Positions 8,148 through 16,831 of a stretch of 64,000 nucleotides of DNA are shown here, piece after piece. The position numbers and the translations under genes are program-made. Each line of letters starts with the position of its first letter. Within the stretch, counting starts at the first letter, position 1. The notes beneath the pieces were generated by a model, which had not been told where the DNA came from, made no database searches, and saw only the letters and a program-made list of their open reading frames with translations. Origin of the DNA: Streptomyces sp. RerS4 (GTDB lineage: Bacteria > Actinomycetota > Actinomycetes > Streptomycetales > Streptomycetaceae); assembly GCF_023515955.1 (NCBI RefSeq), contig NZ_CP097322.1, positions 6,372,501 through 6,436,500 on the forward strand. The letters run 5' to 3'.

Positions 8148-8906
8148 ATGACGAAGGACCGCAGCGGGGCGGGTGACCCCGTCCGCACGCTGGAGCTGCT
8201 GTGGCGCGAGCCCGGCCAGGAGCCGCCGGCCGGGCGGCGCGGCCCGCGACAGGGGCTCACCGTCGACGCCGTGGTGACGGCGGCGCTCGCCCTCGCCGAC
8301 GAGGAGGGCCTGGGCGCCCTCACCATGCGCGCCCTCGCGAAGCGGCTCGGGGTCACCCCGATGACCCTGTACACGTACGTCCCCGGCAAGGCCGAGCTGC
8401 TCGACCTGATGCTGGACGAGGCCTACGCGCGCATGCGCCGCCAAAAGCCGGACCCCGGCGAGTCGTGGCGGCGGCGGGTGACCCGCGTCGCCGAGGACAA
8501 CCGGGACCTGCTCCGGCGCCACCCGTGGATCGCCGACCTCTCCGTGACCCGCCCCCCGCTGGGCCCCGGGGTCATCGCGAAGTACGAGTACGAACTGACG
8601 GCCTTCGACGGCATCGGCCTCACCGACGCCGAGATGGACGCCGCCCTGACCCACCTCCTCGGCTTCGTCCACGCCAACGCCCTCGCGGCGGCCGACGCCG
8701 CCGCCCACAACGACCGCCAGAGCGACGAGGAGTGGTGGGCGGTCAGCGCACCCCTGCTGGAGCGCGCGATGGACCCCGCCCGCTACCCCCTCGCCGGCCG
8801 CGTGGGCGCCGCCGTCGGCGCCTACGACCCCGATGCGATTTGGGAGTTCGGCCTGACCTGCGTCCTGGACGGCCTGACCCACCGCATCGAAACCCGCGGC
8901 GCGTAG
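8148..8906 (+). CDS. TetR family regulator with TetR_C_1-type ligand domain
   Basis: This 252-aa regulator has its helix-turn-helix at about residues 38-85 (LTVDAVVTAALALADEEG, then MTLYTYVPGKAELL), followed by the long C-terminal domain typical of TetR_C_1 (tetracycline-repressor-like) proteins. The ATG at 8148 has GGAGAG 7 bases upstream. It is transcribed away from the VOC-UvrA fusion and shares a palindromic control region with it, so it probably represses that gene and itself. It converges with the SDR gene, with 7 bp between stops. Confidence 0.9.
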   Translation: MTKDRSGAGDPVRTLELLWREPGQEPPAGRRGPRQGLTVDAVVTAALALADEEGLGALTMRALAKRLGVTPMTLYTYVPGKAELLDLMLDEAYARMRRQKPDPGESWRRRVTRVAEDNRDLLRRHPWIADLSVTRPPLGPGVIAKYEYELTAFDGIGLTDAEMDAALTHLLGFVHANALAAADAAAHNDRQSDEEWWAVSAPLLERAMDPARYPLAGRVGAAVGAYDPDAIWEFGLTCVLDGLTHRIETRGA

Positions 8907-8913
8907 CGGGGGC

Positions 8914-9837
8914 TCAGCGGTAGCCGGTGGTGTCCGCCGGGAGGTTCGGGTCCTGTACCTCGACCAGGTAGCGCCAGGCGTCCGGGCGGCTGCCGTCGAG
9001 GTCCGTGAACCCGTACACCCGGGCGAGCTGCCCGCTGGAGAGGGACTGCCCGTTCCAGCGGGACACCTCCGGGTCGGCGGCCAGCGCCGCGACCGCCCGC
9101 CCCACGAAGGCGGGGGTCTCGGAGATCGCGAAGTGCGGGGATTTCTCCAGCGCGTCCCGCCAGTTCGCCTCGGTCACCCCGTAGTGGTCGAGCATGATCT
9201 CCGAGCGCAGCCAGCCCGGCGTCAGCGCGACCGCCGTGGCCCCGCGCGGCCCCAGCTCGTGCCCGAGCGCGAACGCCATGCGCAGCACCGCCGACTTGGC
9301 GAGGTCGTAGAAGAACGAGACCCGGTAGTTGTCGGCGTTGTACTCCGCCGTGCCGTCCGTCACCTCCACCACCAGCCCGCCCGGCCGGCGCAACATCAGC
9401 GGCAGGGCGAAATGGCTGGTGATGGCGTGCGTGTCCACCGCCAGCCGCAGGATCCGGAGCCCCTTGTCCAGGTCGTGTTCCCAGACCGGGCTCTCCCACT
9501 CGAAGAGGTTCTCCCCGCCCCAGATGTCGTTCACCAGTACGTCAAGGCGCCCCTGCTCGGCGTCGATCCGCCCCACCAGCGCCTCGACCTCGGCGTGCAC
9601 GAGGTGGTCGGCCACCACCGCGATGCCACGCCCGCCCGCCGCGGTGACCAGCTCCGCCGTCTCCTCGATCGTCTCCGGCCGGTCGTACTCCGAACGCCGC
9701 CCCGCGGTGCTGCGGCCCGACACGTAGACCGTCGCGCCCCGCGCACCCAACTGGACGGCGATCCCGCGCCCCGCGCCCCGCGTCGCCCCCGCGACGAGGG
9801 CGACCCTGCCTTCAAGGTTCCGCTGTGTCTCCGGCAT
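8914..9837 (-). CDS. SDR family oxidoreductase (DHRS1-like)
   Basis: This 307-aa short-chain dehydrogenase has a Rossmann motif ATRGAGRGIA at about residues 18-27, NDIWGGEN in place of the usual NNAG, and a YDLAK catalytic Tyr-x3-Lys in the middle. The extended C-terminus and NDIWGG sequence match the DHRS1-like subgroup. It should use NAD(P)(H) on a carbonyl or alcohol substrate, not identifiable here. The start is ATG at 9837. It is convergent with the upstream TetR gene; a large palindrome separates it from the oxidoreductase gene that precedes it on the same strand. Confidence 0.9.
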   Translation of the reverse strand: MPETQRNLEGRVALVAGATRGAGRGIAVQLGARGATVYVSGRSTAGRRSEYDRPETIEETAELVTAAGGRGIAVVADHLVHAEVEALVGRIDAEQGRLDVLVNDIWGGENLFEWESPVWEHDLDKGLRILRLAVDTHAITSHFALPLMLRRPGGLVVEVTDGTAEYNADNYRVSFFYDLAKSAVLRMAFALGHELGPRGATAVALTPGWLRSEIMLDHYGVTEANWRDALEKSPHFAISETPAFVGRAVAALAADPEVSRWNGQSLSSGQLARVYGFTDLDGSRPDAWRYLVEVQDPNLPADTTGYR

Positions 9838-9872
9838 GACACGACCCTACGCCGCACCGTGCGGGGCGGGCC

Positions 9873-9937
9873 TAGGCCGTGTCTTGTGGATCATGCCGGG
9901 CGTCGGGAGCCCGGCATGATCCACAAGACACGGCCTA
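9873..9937. repeat. Perfect 29-bp inverted repeat with 7-base loop, overlapping a stop codon
   Basis: The arms 9873-9901 and 9909-9937 are exact reverse complements, beginning TAGGCCGTGTCTTGTGGATC and ending with the mirror of that sequence. The last three bases (9935-9937) are the TAG stop of the molybdopterin oxidoreductase gene. It should act as a strong terminator for that gene. The length and perfection exceed an ordinary terminator and suggest a palindromic mobile-element remnant or MITE-like unit. Confidence 0.8.
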
Positions 9938-11504
9938 CGGCGCCCGGACCTCGACCGTGACCGCGTGCAGGCCCGTCGCCCCGTCCGGGAGGGTCGACGT
10001 ACGCTCCGCCGGCTGGACGTCGCCCCGGCCGTCGGTGGCCCGTACCTCCAGGACGTGCCGGCCCGGCGCCGCCTCCCACCGCCACACCCACTGCCGCCAG
10101 GTGTCCACCCCGTCCGCCGCGCCCAGCCGTGCCTCCTGCCACGGGCCCCCGTCGACCCGTACCTCGACCCGCGCGATGCCCCGGTGCTGCGCCCACGCCA
10201 CGCCGGCCACCGTGACCGCCCCCGCGCGGGGTTCGGCGGACGGGCGCGGTACGTCGATGCGCGACTGCGTCTTCACCGGTGCCCGCTGGGCCCACGAGCG
10301 GCGCACCCAATACGCGTCGTACGCGGCGAAGGTGGTCAACCGCAGCTCGGTCAGCCACTTGCAGGCGGACACGTACCCGTACAGGCCGGGCACGACCATC
10401 CGGACCGGGAAGCCGTGGGCGAAGGGGAGCGGCTCCCCGTTCATCCCCACCGCCAGGAGCGCGGCCCTGCCGTCCATGACGGTCTCGACGGGCGTGCCGA
10501 TCGTCATCCCGTCGACCGACCGGGCCACCAGCTGGTCGGCCCGCCCGCCCCGGGACGGCGGCCGCACGCCCGCCTCGCGCAGCAGGTCGGCGAGGGGTAC
10601 GCCGAGCCAGCGGGCGTTGCCCACGTACGGGCCGCCGACCGGGTTCGACACGCAGGCCAGGGTGATGTCGTGCTCGGTCTGGGGTCGGGCGAGCAGCTGC
10701 GCGAGGTTCAGGGTGAGGGGCCGGGTGACGCCCTCGCCGTGGACGCGCAGCCGCCAGGAGTCGGCGTCGACGCGGGGCACGACCAGAGCGGTGTCCACGC
10801 GGTAGAAGTCCCGGTTCGGGGTGACGAAGGGCTGCGCGCCCGCCACGCGAAGGTCCGCCCCCGCTGGTACGGGCGGCGCGGGTACGGCCGCCGGCGGCAG
10901 GACGAGTCGGGCCCGGGAGGCGCCCGCCCCGGCCGCGCCGTGGGCGCCGAGCCGCCGCCCGGCGAGGCCCGCCACGGCCGAGGCCGCGACCGTGGCGACG
11001 ACCAGCCGGCCGAAGCCGCGCCGGTCCAGCCGCCCGTGGCGCTCTGCGGGCGGGCCCGGTGGATCGACCGGACCAGCAGGTGGAGCACCGCCATCGCGAC
11101 GGCTCCGCCCAGCAGCGAGGAGGGCGTCCCGCCAGGTCGCCTCCGGCCGGGTGAGCGCGGCCGCCGCCCCGAGCACCCCACCGCCCCGGCCAGGGCGACG
11201 CCCGCGCGGGGCGGCGTACGGCGAGGACGCCCGCGCAGCCGGCGAGGGCCGCGAGGAGGGCCGCCACGCCGAGGGTCAGCACCGCCTTGTCGGAGGTCCC
11301 GAAGGACCGGATGGCCCACTCCTTGACGGCGGCGGGAGTACGGTCGACCACCGCCCCGCCGACGGCGGTCAGCGGAGCCGCCTCCGGCCGGACCAGGGCC
11401 GCCACCGGCTCCGCGAAGGCCAGCCCGGCGAACGCCGCGACCGCCCCGCTCAGCGCGCCGAGCGCGGACGCCCGCCGCCGGGGCACCTGCCTCGCACCGC
11501 TCAT
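9935..11504 (-). pseudogene. Molybdopterin-dependent oxidoreductase (membrane-anchored, SUOX-like), frameshifted
   Basis: The C-terminal two thirds encode a sulfite-oxidase-type molybdopterin domain: LACVSNPVGGPYVGNARWLGV holds the cofactor-binding cysteine, and GFPVRMVVPGLYGYVSACKWL the conserved arginine and lysine stretch, followed by the dimerisation domain. The N-terminal third, from ATG 11504, encodes membrane helices in another frame. Between about 11050 and 11210 coding potential jumps between all three minus-strand frames at least four times (GVLAVRRPARA, then AGVALAGAVG, then LGAAAALTRPEATWRDAL, then LLGGAVAMAVLHLLVRSIHRA, then DRRGFGRLVVAT). Most jumps fit single missing bases in G or C runs. 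The full product would be about 520 aa. The true state (error or pseudogene) is unresolved. Confidence 0.78.
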
Positions 11505-11743
11505 GGGGACCGCCCTCCGCCTGGTCTGCCCTCCGCCGGATCCGCCCCTCCAGCATCCCCCGCCGGCCGCCCCGGGGCGAACACCGGCCGGCTACGGTCG
11601 CGCGTACAGGGGCACGGGCCGGCCGGGCGGCGCTTGCGCAGTTCGACCAGCCCGTCCAGCGAGGCGCCGAGGGCCGCCCACACGCCGCCGGAGCCGCAGC
11701 CCGGCGCGGTGGTGCGCGGCCGCTCCCGCTCGGTCTCGGACAT
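11501..11743 (-). CDS. Small hypothetical protein upstream of the oxidoreductase
   Basis: This 80-aa reading frame starts at ATG 11743 and its stop overlaps the oxidoreductase start in an ATGA arrangement, as expected for translational coupling. It contains GGVWAALGASLDGLVELRKRRP and a CPC motif, and its C-terminal half is low-complexity Gly/Pro/Arg. No family is recognised. The coupling supports it; the composition argues for caution. Confidence 0.4.
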   Translation of the reverse strand: MSETERERPRTTAPGCGSGGVWAALGASLDGLVELRKRRPAGPCPCTRDRSRPVFAPGRPAGDAGGADPAEGRPGGGRSP

Positions 11744-11834
11744 CGCGCACTCCGTTCACCGGTCGCCCGTCATCGGTCCGGGCCAGTCAACCGGCGCCCC
11801 GAGGCGCGGGCAGCGGGCCGCGAGGTGGTGTACC

Positions 11835-14112
11835 TCAGCCGGCGGCCGGCGCCGCCGGCAGCGCGGCGGCCACCCGCGCCGCCGTCGCGTACGCGTCCCC
11901 GACCGGCCGGGCCGGATGGCGGGTGGTGCGCCGGGCCCACTCCTCCTCGAAGGCGTGCCAGTCCACCGCCCGGGGCTGCGCCCCGCGCTCCAGCGCCTCC
12001 TCCAGCGTGTCGAAGTAGACCTTCCAGCGGCGCGCGTACAACTCAGAGATCAGGCCGTTCCATTCACGGTTCGCGTAGTCGTGCAGGAAGCCGCCCTCGC
12101 TGGTGGAACGCCGGCCCCACACGCTCAGGATCGAGCGGGCGTCGTACTCGTTGCGCTCGCGCTCCGCCGCGTCCGCGCCCCAGGCGCGGGCCGCGTCCAG
12201 CCAGCCGCCCAGCAGGAAGTTCGGATCGGTTCCGGTGAGCGTGTCCAACAGGGTTTCTCCCTCGGCCCATTGGGCCCGCAACTCGCGAAAGCGCGGCAGG
12301 TCCTTCGCGTCGTAGGCCGCCTTGATCTTCGGCAGCAGCACCCGCGAGTGGTTCGCGAGGGCCTGCCGGGCGGTGTCCACGAGGTCGAAGCGGTAGGCGC
12401 TGGAGCCGCGCGCCGCCGGTGCCACCCGCAGCAGGTGGTCCAGGGCGCGACGTACCGAACCGGCCGGGTAGCGCATCGACTTGGGGCTCCAGTACGCCGC
12501 CCCGGTCGCGGTCAGGCTCGGCCGGGCGGTGAACAGGCTGTCCTGGGACTCCGACCACATCCCCGACGAGGTGCTGTACGGGCCCGTGCGCAGCTCCTCC
12601 CACGCCGCCGCGGCCTGCGCGTCGGGCCGCCCGTAGCGGCGTGAGGCGAACGCGGCGAACCAGGCCCGCTGGTCGACCGGGTCCTTCTCCCAGGCGAGGT
12701 CGGTGAACAGGTCGAAGGCGGCCGGGTTGGTCCCGGTGGCCTCCGGAAGGTAGGCGGTGCCGACCAGCGCGCTGCCGCTCTTGGCCCGCCAGGCGGCGAA
12801 CCGGTCGATCCACACACTGGTGTTGGCGCCGATCGTCGTGTGCCCGCCGAAGTTGGGGATGCTGCCCAGCGCGTACGGGGTCCCGCCCCAACGCGCCTCG
12901 CGATCCAGGCGGTTGTACCGGTCGGACAGCCCGTCCAGGATCAGCAGCTTCGAGGTGTCCACCCCGGCGAGGAGCTCGGCCGTCGGGTCGTCCTGCCAGC
13001 CGAGCACCGCCCACACGGCGCCGGGGTGGGCCGCGTGCAGGGCCTGCTGGATCGCGCCGGCGGCGGCCTTCACGTCGACCGTGCCCGTCTGCCCGCCCTC
13101 GTGCAGCGGGCTCATCCGGTACATCGTGCTGTCGCCGAACACCGCCCGCTGTTCGGCGTAGTAGGCGGCCGAGAGCCGACGGAACACCGGCGAGGTCGGG
13201 TCGAGCCAGTCGGGCCGGTCGAAGCCCGCCCAGTCGCCCTGCGCCACCGTCGTCGCACCGGGGTTGCGGGCGGTGAACTCCGGTGGCACCGTACCGAAGA
13301 AGCCGGGCAGGACGGGGGTCATGCCGAGGGAACGCAGCTGCTCGGCGATGCGACCGCCCAGCCGGGCCCGTTCGCTCATCAGCCGCTCGGAGACCGGACC
13401 GCCGAAGCCGCTCAGGTTCTGCAGCAGCCACCAACTCTGGTGCGCCGGCCCGGGGATCCACGCGCGCAGCTCCTCGGGCGAATAGCCGAAGCCCTGGAGC
13501 GCCCGGTAGTACGGGTACTCCGCACCGACCTGCACGAAGACCTCGTTGACCCCGTGCAGGGCGAGCAGGTCGATCTGGCGCCGGTGCTCTTCGAAGGAGC
13601 GGTACGGGCCCGCGTACCCGTCGTCGGTGTCGTTGAGCGCGTACCGGTGCGCGACCTTCGCGCTGCGGGTGACCGGTTCGGGGACGGCCGGCAGGGTGGC
13701 GGGCAACATGCCCAGGCTGTCGCCCGGCCAGCCGATGTCGACGCCGGCGACGTGCTGGAGGTACCAGCCGACGCCCGTCAGCAGGGTCGCGCCGGTGGAG
13801 CCGCGTACGGTGACCGCCCCGGCCCTCCCCGACACGGTGAAGGTGTCGGGGCCGGCGGCCGGGTCGGGTACGAGGGTGAACTGTCGGGCGTGGCGCGGCA
13901 GCAGCCGCTCCAGGGCGGCCCGCGCCGGCGCGGCGTCGAAGGTGCGCGGCGCGGACGCGGGGCCCGTCGCACGACCCTCGGGCCCCGGCAGCGCCCGGAC
14001 CTCGGACCGTACGGGCGGGGCGCGGCGGCGCCGGGGCGGCCCCGGCGCAGACCAGGGTGAGCAGCGCGGCGGGCAGGGCGAGCAGGGCCGCGCGCGGGGT
14101 TGCGTTCCTCAT
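11835..14112 (-). CDS. Alpha-N-acetylglucosaminidase, GH89 (NAGLU-like), with N-terminal frameshift
   Basis: This secreted enzyme should remove terminal alpha-linked N-acetylglucosamine. The N-terminal NAGLU fold, the (beta/alpha)8 domain with WLLQNLSGFGGP and GFFGTVPPEF, and the helical C-terminal domain (LFTDLAWEKDP, NEYDARSILSVWG) are all present. The signal peptide (RAALLALPAALLTLVCAGA, from ATG 14112) lies in a different frame from the rest. The frame changes once at about 14010-14050, in a run of C and G; after it VRSEVRALPGPEG and APRTFDAAPARAALERLL read correctly. A single missing base explains this. It follows the GH27 gene by 10 bp in a likely operon. If the shift is real the protein would lose its export signal. 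Confidence 0.85.
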
Positions 14113-14122
14113 CGGCGCCCGC

Positions 14123-15817
14123 TCAGACCGGAAGGGACCAGGCCTGGTCGACCTGGTGGTCGCCGCAGGCGGTCAACGTCAGGCGCCCGGCCGGGGCGTC
14201 CGGGGTGGCGGGCGTGGCGGGAGCCGTCAGACACAGCCCGCTGCCCCGCTCGACCAGGGCCCCGTCGCGGCGGTGCTCCCAGGTCTGCCCCTCCGCGCGC
14301 GCCGTGCCGGCGGGCGCGCAGCGGGACAGGGCCACCAGTCCGTCGGCCCCGCTCGCCGCGAGGCACTTGCCCTCCAGGCGCAACCGTCCGCCCTCGCCGA
14401 GGACCCAGCGCTGGTCGGCTCCGGCCGTGCACCCGGCCAACACGACGGCGCCGACGCCGGCGGTGTTGGCGCCGTCGACGCACCGGGCGTCGAGGCCGTT
14501 GATCTGCCCGGTGGGCACGGCGTCGGCGCAGCCGCGCGGGGTGAGCCGCCACACGGCCGTGTCGTGGGCCGCGAGGCGTCCGGTCAGGGCGTCCGAGACC
14601 TCCGTGCGCCGGCCGCTCCACAGGTCCTTGGCGTCCACCGTGCAGGTGTGCAGGCCCACGTCGGCCAGCGGTACGGAGATGTCGCGCGTGGCGCCCGAGC
14701 GGTTGAGGACGGCGACGGCGCGGTCCCCGTTGGCCAACGGTCGGGCCAGGACCTCGAAGGTGGCGTTGGAGGAGACCACGGCGCCCTGCCGGCCCAGGGG
14801 GTCCTGGTCCAGGGCGATCAGGTCGGTGTTGCCGAGCGCGGCGAGGCCCGCCGGGGTCAGCGCGGAGACCTCGGAGGACAGGATGAAGGGGGAGGCCATC
14901 ATCGCCCACAGTCCGACCTGGCTGCGGCTCTCGGCCTCGGTCAGTCCGGGGGAGCCGGCGATCAGGAAGTCGGGATCGTTCCAGTTGCCGGGGCCCGCGT
15001 ACCGGCCGAGCCAGCGGTTGTAGCCGTAGTTGCCGAGGACCGAGCTCCAGCGAGAGGTGGCCGGCGCCGTCGGTTTGTAGACCTTGATGTCCTTGCCCTC
15101 GCGCCACAACTGGCCCGTCTCGCCGACCCAGTCGAGTACCTTGTGCCAGTCGGATCCGCCCCATTCGCCCTGCTGGAAGTAGGCCGGCGCGGACGCGGAG
15201 AGCACCATGGGCCGGCCGCTGTCGCGCAGCGCGCGGGCGACGGAGTTGTACGCGTCGCGGTACGCCTGTTCCTTGGTCTTTCCGGGCGGCACCCACAGGT
15301 TGCAGCCGTCCATCTTGACGTAGTCGACCTTCCACGACGCGAACTGCCGGGCGTCGCGCGCGTAGTGGTCCGGGCCGCCGCCCTCGGGGGCGCCGCTGCC
15401 CGGGTAGCGCTCGCAGGTGAGGGAACCGGCGTCCTCGTAGATGCCGAACTTCAGCCCCTTGGCGTGCAGATACTCGCCGAGCCAGGCCATGCCGTGCGGG
15501 AACTTCTCGGTGTCCACGACCAGGTTGCCCCGCGCGTCGCGCTCCTTGCGCATCCAGCAGTCGTCGACGGTCACCGTGTCGTACCCCTTGGCGGCGAGGC
15601 CACTGGAGACGAGGGCCTCGGCGTTGGCGACGACCTTGGCCTCGTCGATGTCGCACATGTAGTGCGCCCAGTTGTTCCACCCCATGGGCGGGGTGAGCGC
15701 GAGCGGGGTGTCCCAGGTCGCCGTCGGCTCGGCCGCGGCGGGGGCGGGGCAGAGGGTGAGGGCGAGCAGGGCGGCCGCGGTGACGGCCGGGAGGGACGCA
15801 CGTGGGCGAGGCGGCAC
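14123..15817 (-). CDS. Secreted GH27 alpha-galactosidase with C-terminal ricin-type lectin (CBM13)
   Basis: GTG 15817 is chosen because AAGGAGA lies 5-6 bases upstream; it gives a 564-aa preprotein with a clean Sec signal (RPR, a hydrophobic core, then PAAAEP at about residue 30). LTPPMGWNNW opens the GH27 barrel, D160 in DYVKMDGCN is the expected nucleophile and D233 in WREGKDI the likely acid/base; WNDPDFL is also conserved. From about residue 430 to the end is a beta-trefoil lectin domain with QxW-like repeats (DQRWVLG, GKCLAA). It should release terminal alpha-galactose from plant or microbial glycans. It is first in a two-gene operon with GH89 and is divergent from the sugar transporter. 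Confidence 0.92.
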   Translation of the reverse strand: MPPRPRASLPAVTAAALLALTLCPAPAAAEPTATWDTPLALTPPMGWNNWAHYMCDIDEAKVVANAEALVSSGLAAKGYDTVTVDDCWMRKERDARGNLVVDTEKFPHGMAWLGEYLHAKGLKFGIYEDAGSLTCERYPGSGAPEGGGPDHYARDARQFASWKVDYVKMDGCNLWVPPGKTKEQAYRDAYNSVARALRDSGRPMVLSASAPAYFQQGEWGGSDWHKVLDWVGETGQLWREGKDIKVYKPTAPATSRWSSVLGNYGYNRWLGRYAGPGNWNDPDFLIAGSPGLTEAESRSQVGLWAMMASPFILSSEVSALTPAGLAALGNTDLIALDQDPLGRQGAVVSSNATFEVLARPLANGDRAVAVLNRSGATRDISVPLADVGLHTCTVDAKDLWSGRRTEVSDALTGRLAAHDTAVWRLTPRGCADAVPTGQINGLDARCVDGANTAGVGAVVLAGCTAGADQRWVLGEGGRLRLEGKCLAASGADGLVALSRCAPAGTARAEGQTWEHRRDGALVERGSGLCLTAPATPATPDAPAGRLTLTACGDHQVDQAWSLPV

Positions 15818-16145
15818 GGGGTCTCCTTGACGTGGGGGGCGAGGAGGGGCGAGCGGTACGGCGGTCATGCGTGCGCCCAGTGCAGCGGCGTGACTACCCT
15901 CTGTCAACATAAGTCGACGGTTGTGGCTCAATGACCAGCAATATGGCCGTAATCGATGTCACTCCAAAGTGGTGATACGACGTATGACGGTCCGACACCG
16001 GTCGCCCGCGAGCGATCAACGACGAACGTCGTGTCCCCCGACGACTTTCGAGGACAGCGCCCGCCCACCGCCCGCTGCGAGGCTCCTGTCGTTCAACGGG
16101 AACGACGGGAACGCACACACCGTGCACGGAAGGGCGGGCAAGGAC
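15818..16145. promoter_or_regulatory. Divergent control region upstream of GH27 and the small membrane protein
   Basis: This 328-bp interval has the only AT-rich stretch nearby (about 15895-15990). It contains a minus-strand TTGACA box at 15902-15907 and the palindrome ATACG-A-CGTAT at 15975-15985. Either could serve the GH27-GH89 operon or the rightward gene. No start site can be fixed from sequence alone. Confidence 0.4.
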
Positions 16146-16502
16146 ATGGCTCAGCGCAAGGTTTGGTTCATCGGCTGCGGAGTGGTGCTGGTCATCGGTG
16201 TCGGACTGCTCGCGGCCCTGGCCTTCGGCGCGTCCAAGGTCCTCGACATGGCCGACAAGACCCTCCTCGACCCGAAGGTCTACGAGGCCGTCCGCGTCGG
16301 CGACGCGGAGAGCGAGGTCCGCGCGAAGCTGCCCTCGGGGGACAGCTTCGTCAAGGACGCTCTCAAGGAGGGCGGCCCGGCCGAACCGGCCGGCAGCACC
16401 TGCGCCTGGTACGTCTCCACCTCGTCGAGCGCCGACGACGTGCTGCGCTTCTGCTTCAAGGACGGCAAGCTCGCCGAGAAGGCGCAGTACCGCATGAAGT
16501 AG
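16146..16502 (+). CDS. Small membrane-anchored protein with SmpA/OmlA-like domain
   Basis: This 118-aa protein has one N-terminal membrane segment (about residues 7-30) and an external domain. VRVGDAESEVRAKLP resembles the helix of SmpA/OmlA/BLIP-fold domains, followed by CAWYVSTSSS and DDVLRFCFKDGKLAEK, with two cysteines that may pair. The ATG at 16146 follows AAGG. Streptomycetes commonly carry such proteins; the function is unknown. It stands alone between two carbohydrate operons. Confidence 0.75.
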   Translation: MAQRKVWFIGCGVVLVIGVGLLAALAFGASKVLDMADKTLLDPKVYEAVRVGDAESEVRAKLPSGDSFVKDALKEGGPAEPAGSTCAWYVSTSSSADDVLRFCFKDGKLAEKAQYRMK

Positions 16503-16702
16503 CCCGCGAGGGTTTGCGTCGGGGGCTGATAAACCGCATTAGTGCCGGCGCTCCCCGCACCGTCGATAAGAAGTCAAATTCGGGCGGTGATTCGCGTTCG
16601 CCGTCGAAACGCCGGCAGGGGGAAGCGGTACGGAACTAAAGCGCATCAGTCCAGGTCGACGCCCGGTTGACGAACGGCCTTCCGGACCTCGCGGACCCTC
16701 TG

Positions 16703-16717
16703 GTATCGACGCGATAC
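16703..16717. promoter_or_regulatory. Putative operator of the sugar ABC transporter-mannosidase operon
   Basis: GTATCG-ACG-CGATAC is a perfect 6-bp inverted repeat with a 3-bp centre, 115 bp upstream of the binding-protein start. Size and position suit a LacI- or GntR-type sugar repressor, but no such regulator is encoded next to it. The rest of the 16503-16831 interval shows nothing else clear. Confidence 0.45.
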
Positions 16718-16831
16718 GTGGGTACCGTCGGCCGGCGGGACTTCGGCCACGTTGACGCTCCGTCCCTCGACGGACAGCGTGGACGGCGCGCTCCGGCAGC
16801 GAGGCCGGAACTTCCCCCGAAGGCGGCGAAG

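Noticed and set aside
15818..15931. Longer GH27 forms starting at 15868 or 15931
   Set aside because: They would place a long unstructured segment before the signal peptide; GTG 15817 has a near-perfect AAGGAGA site.
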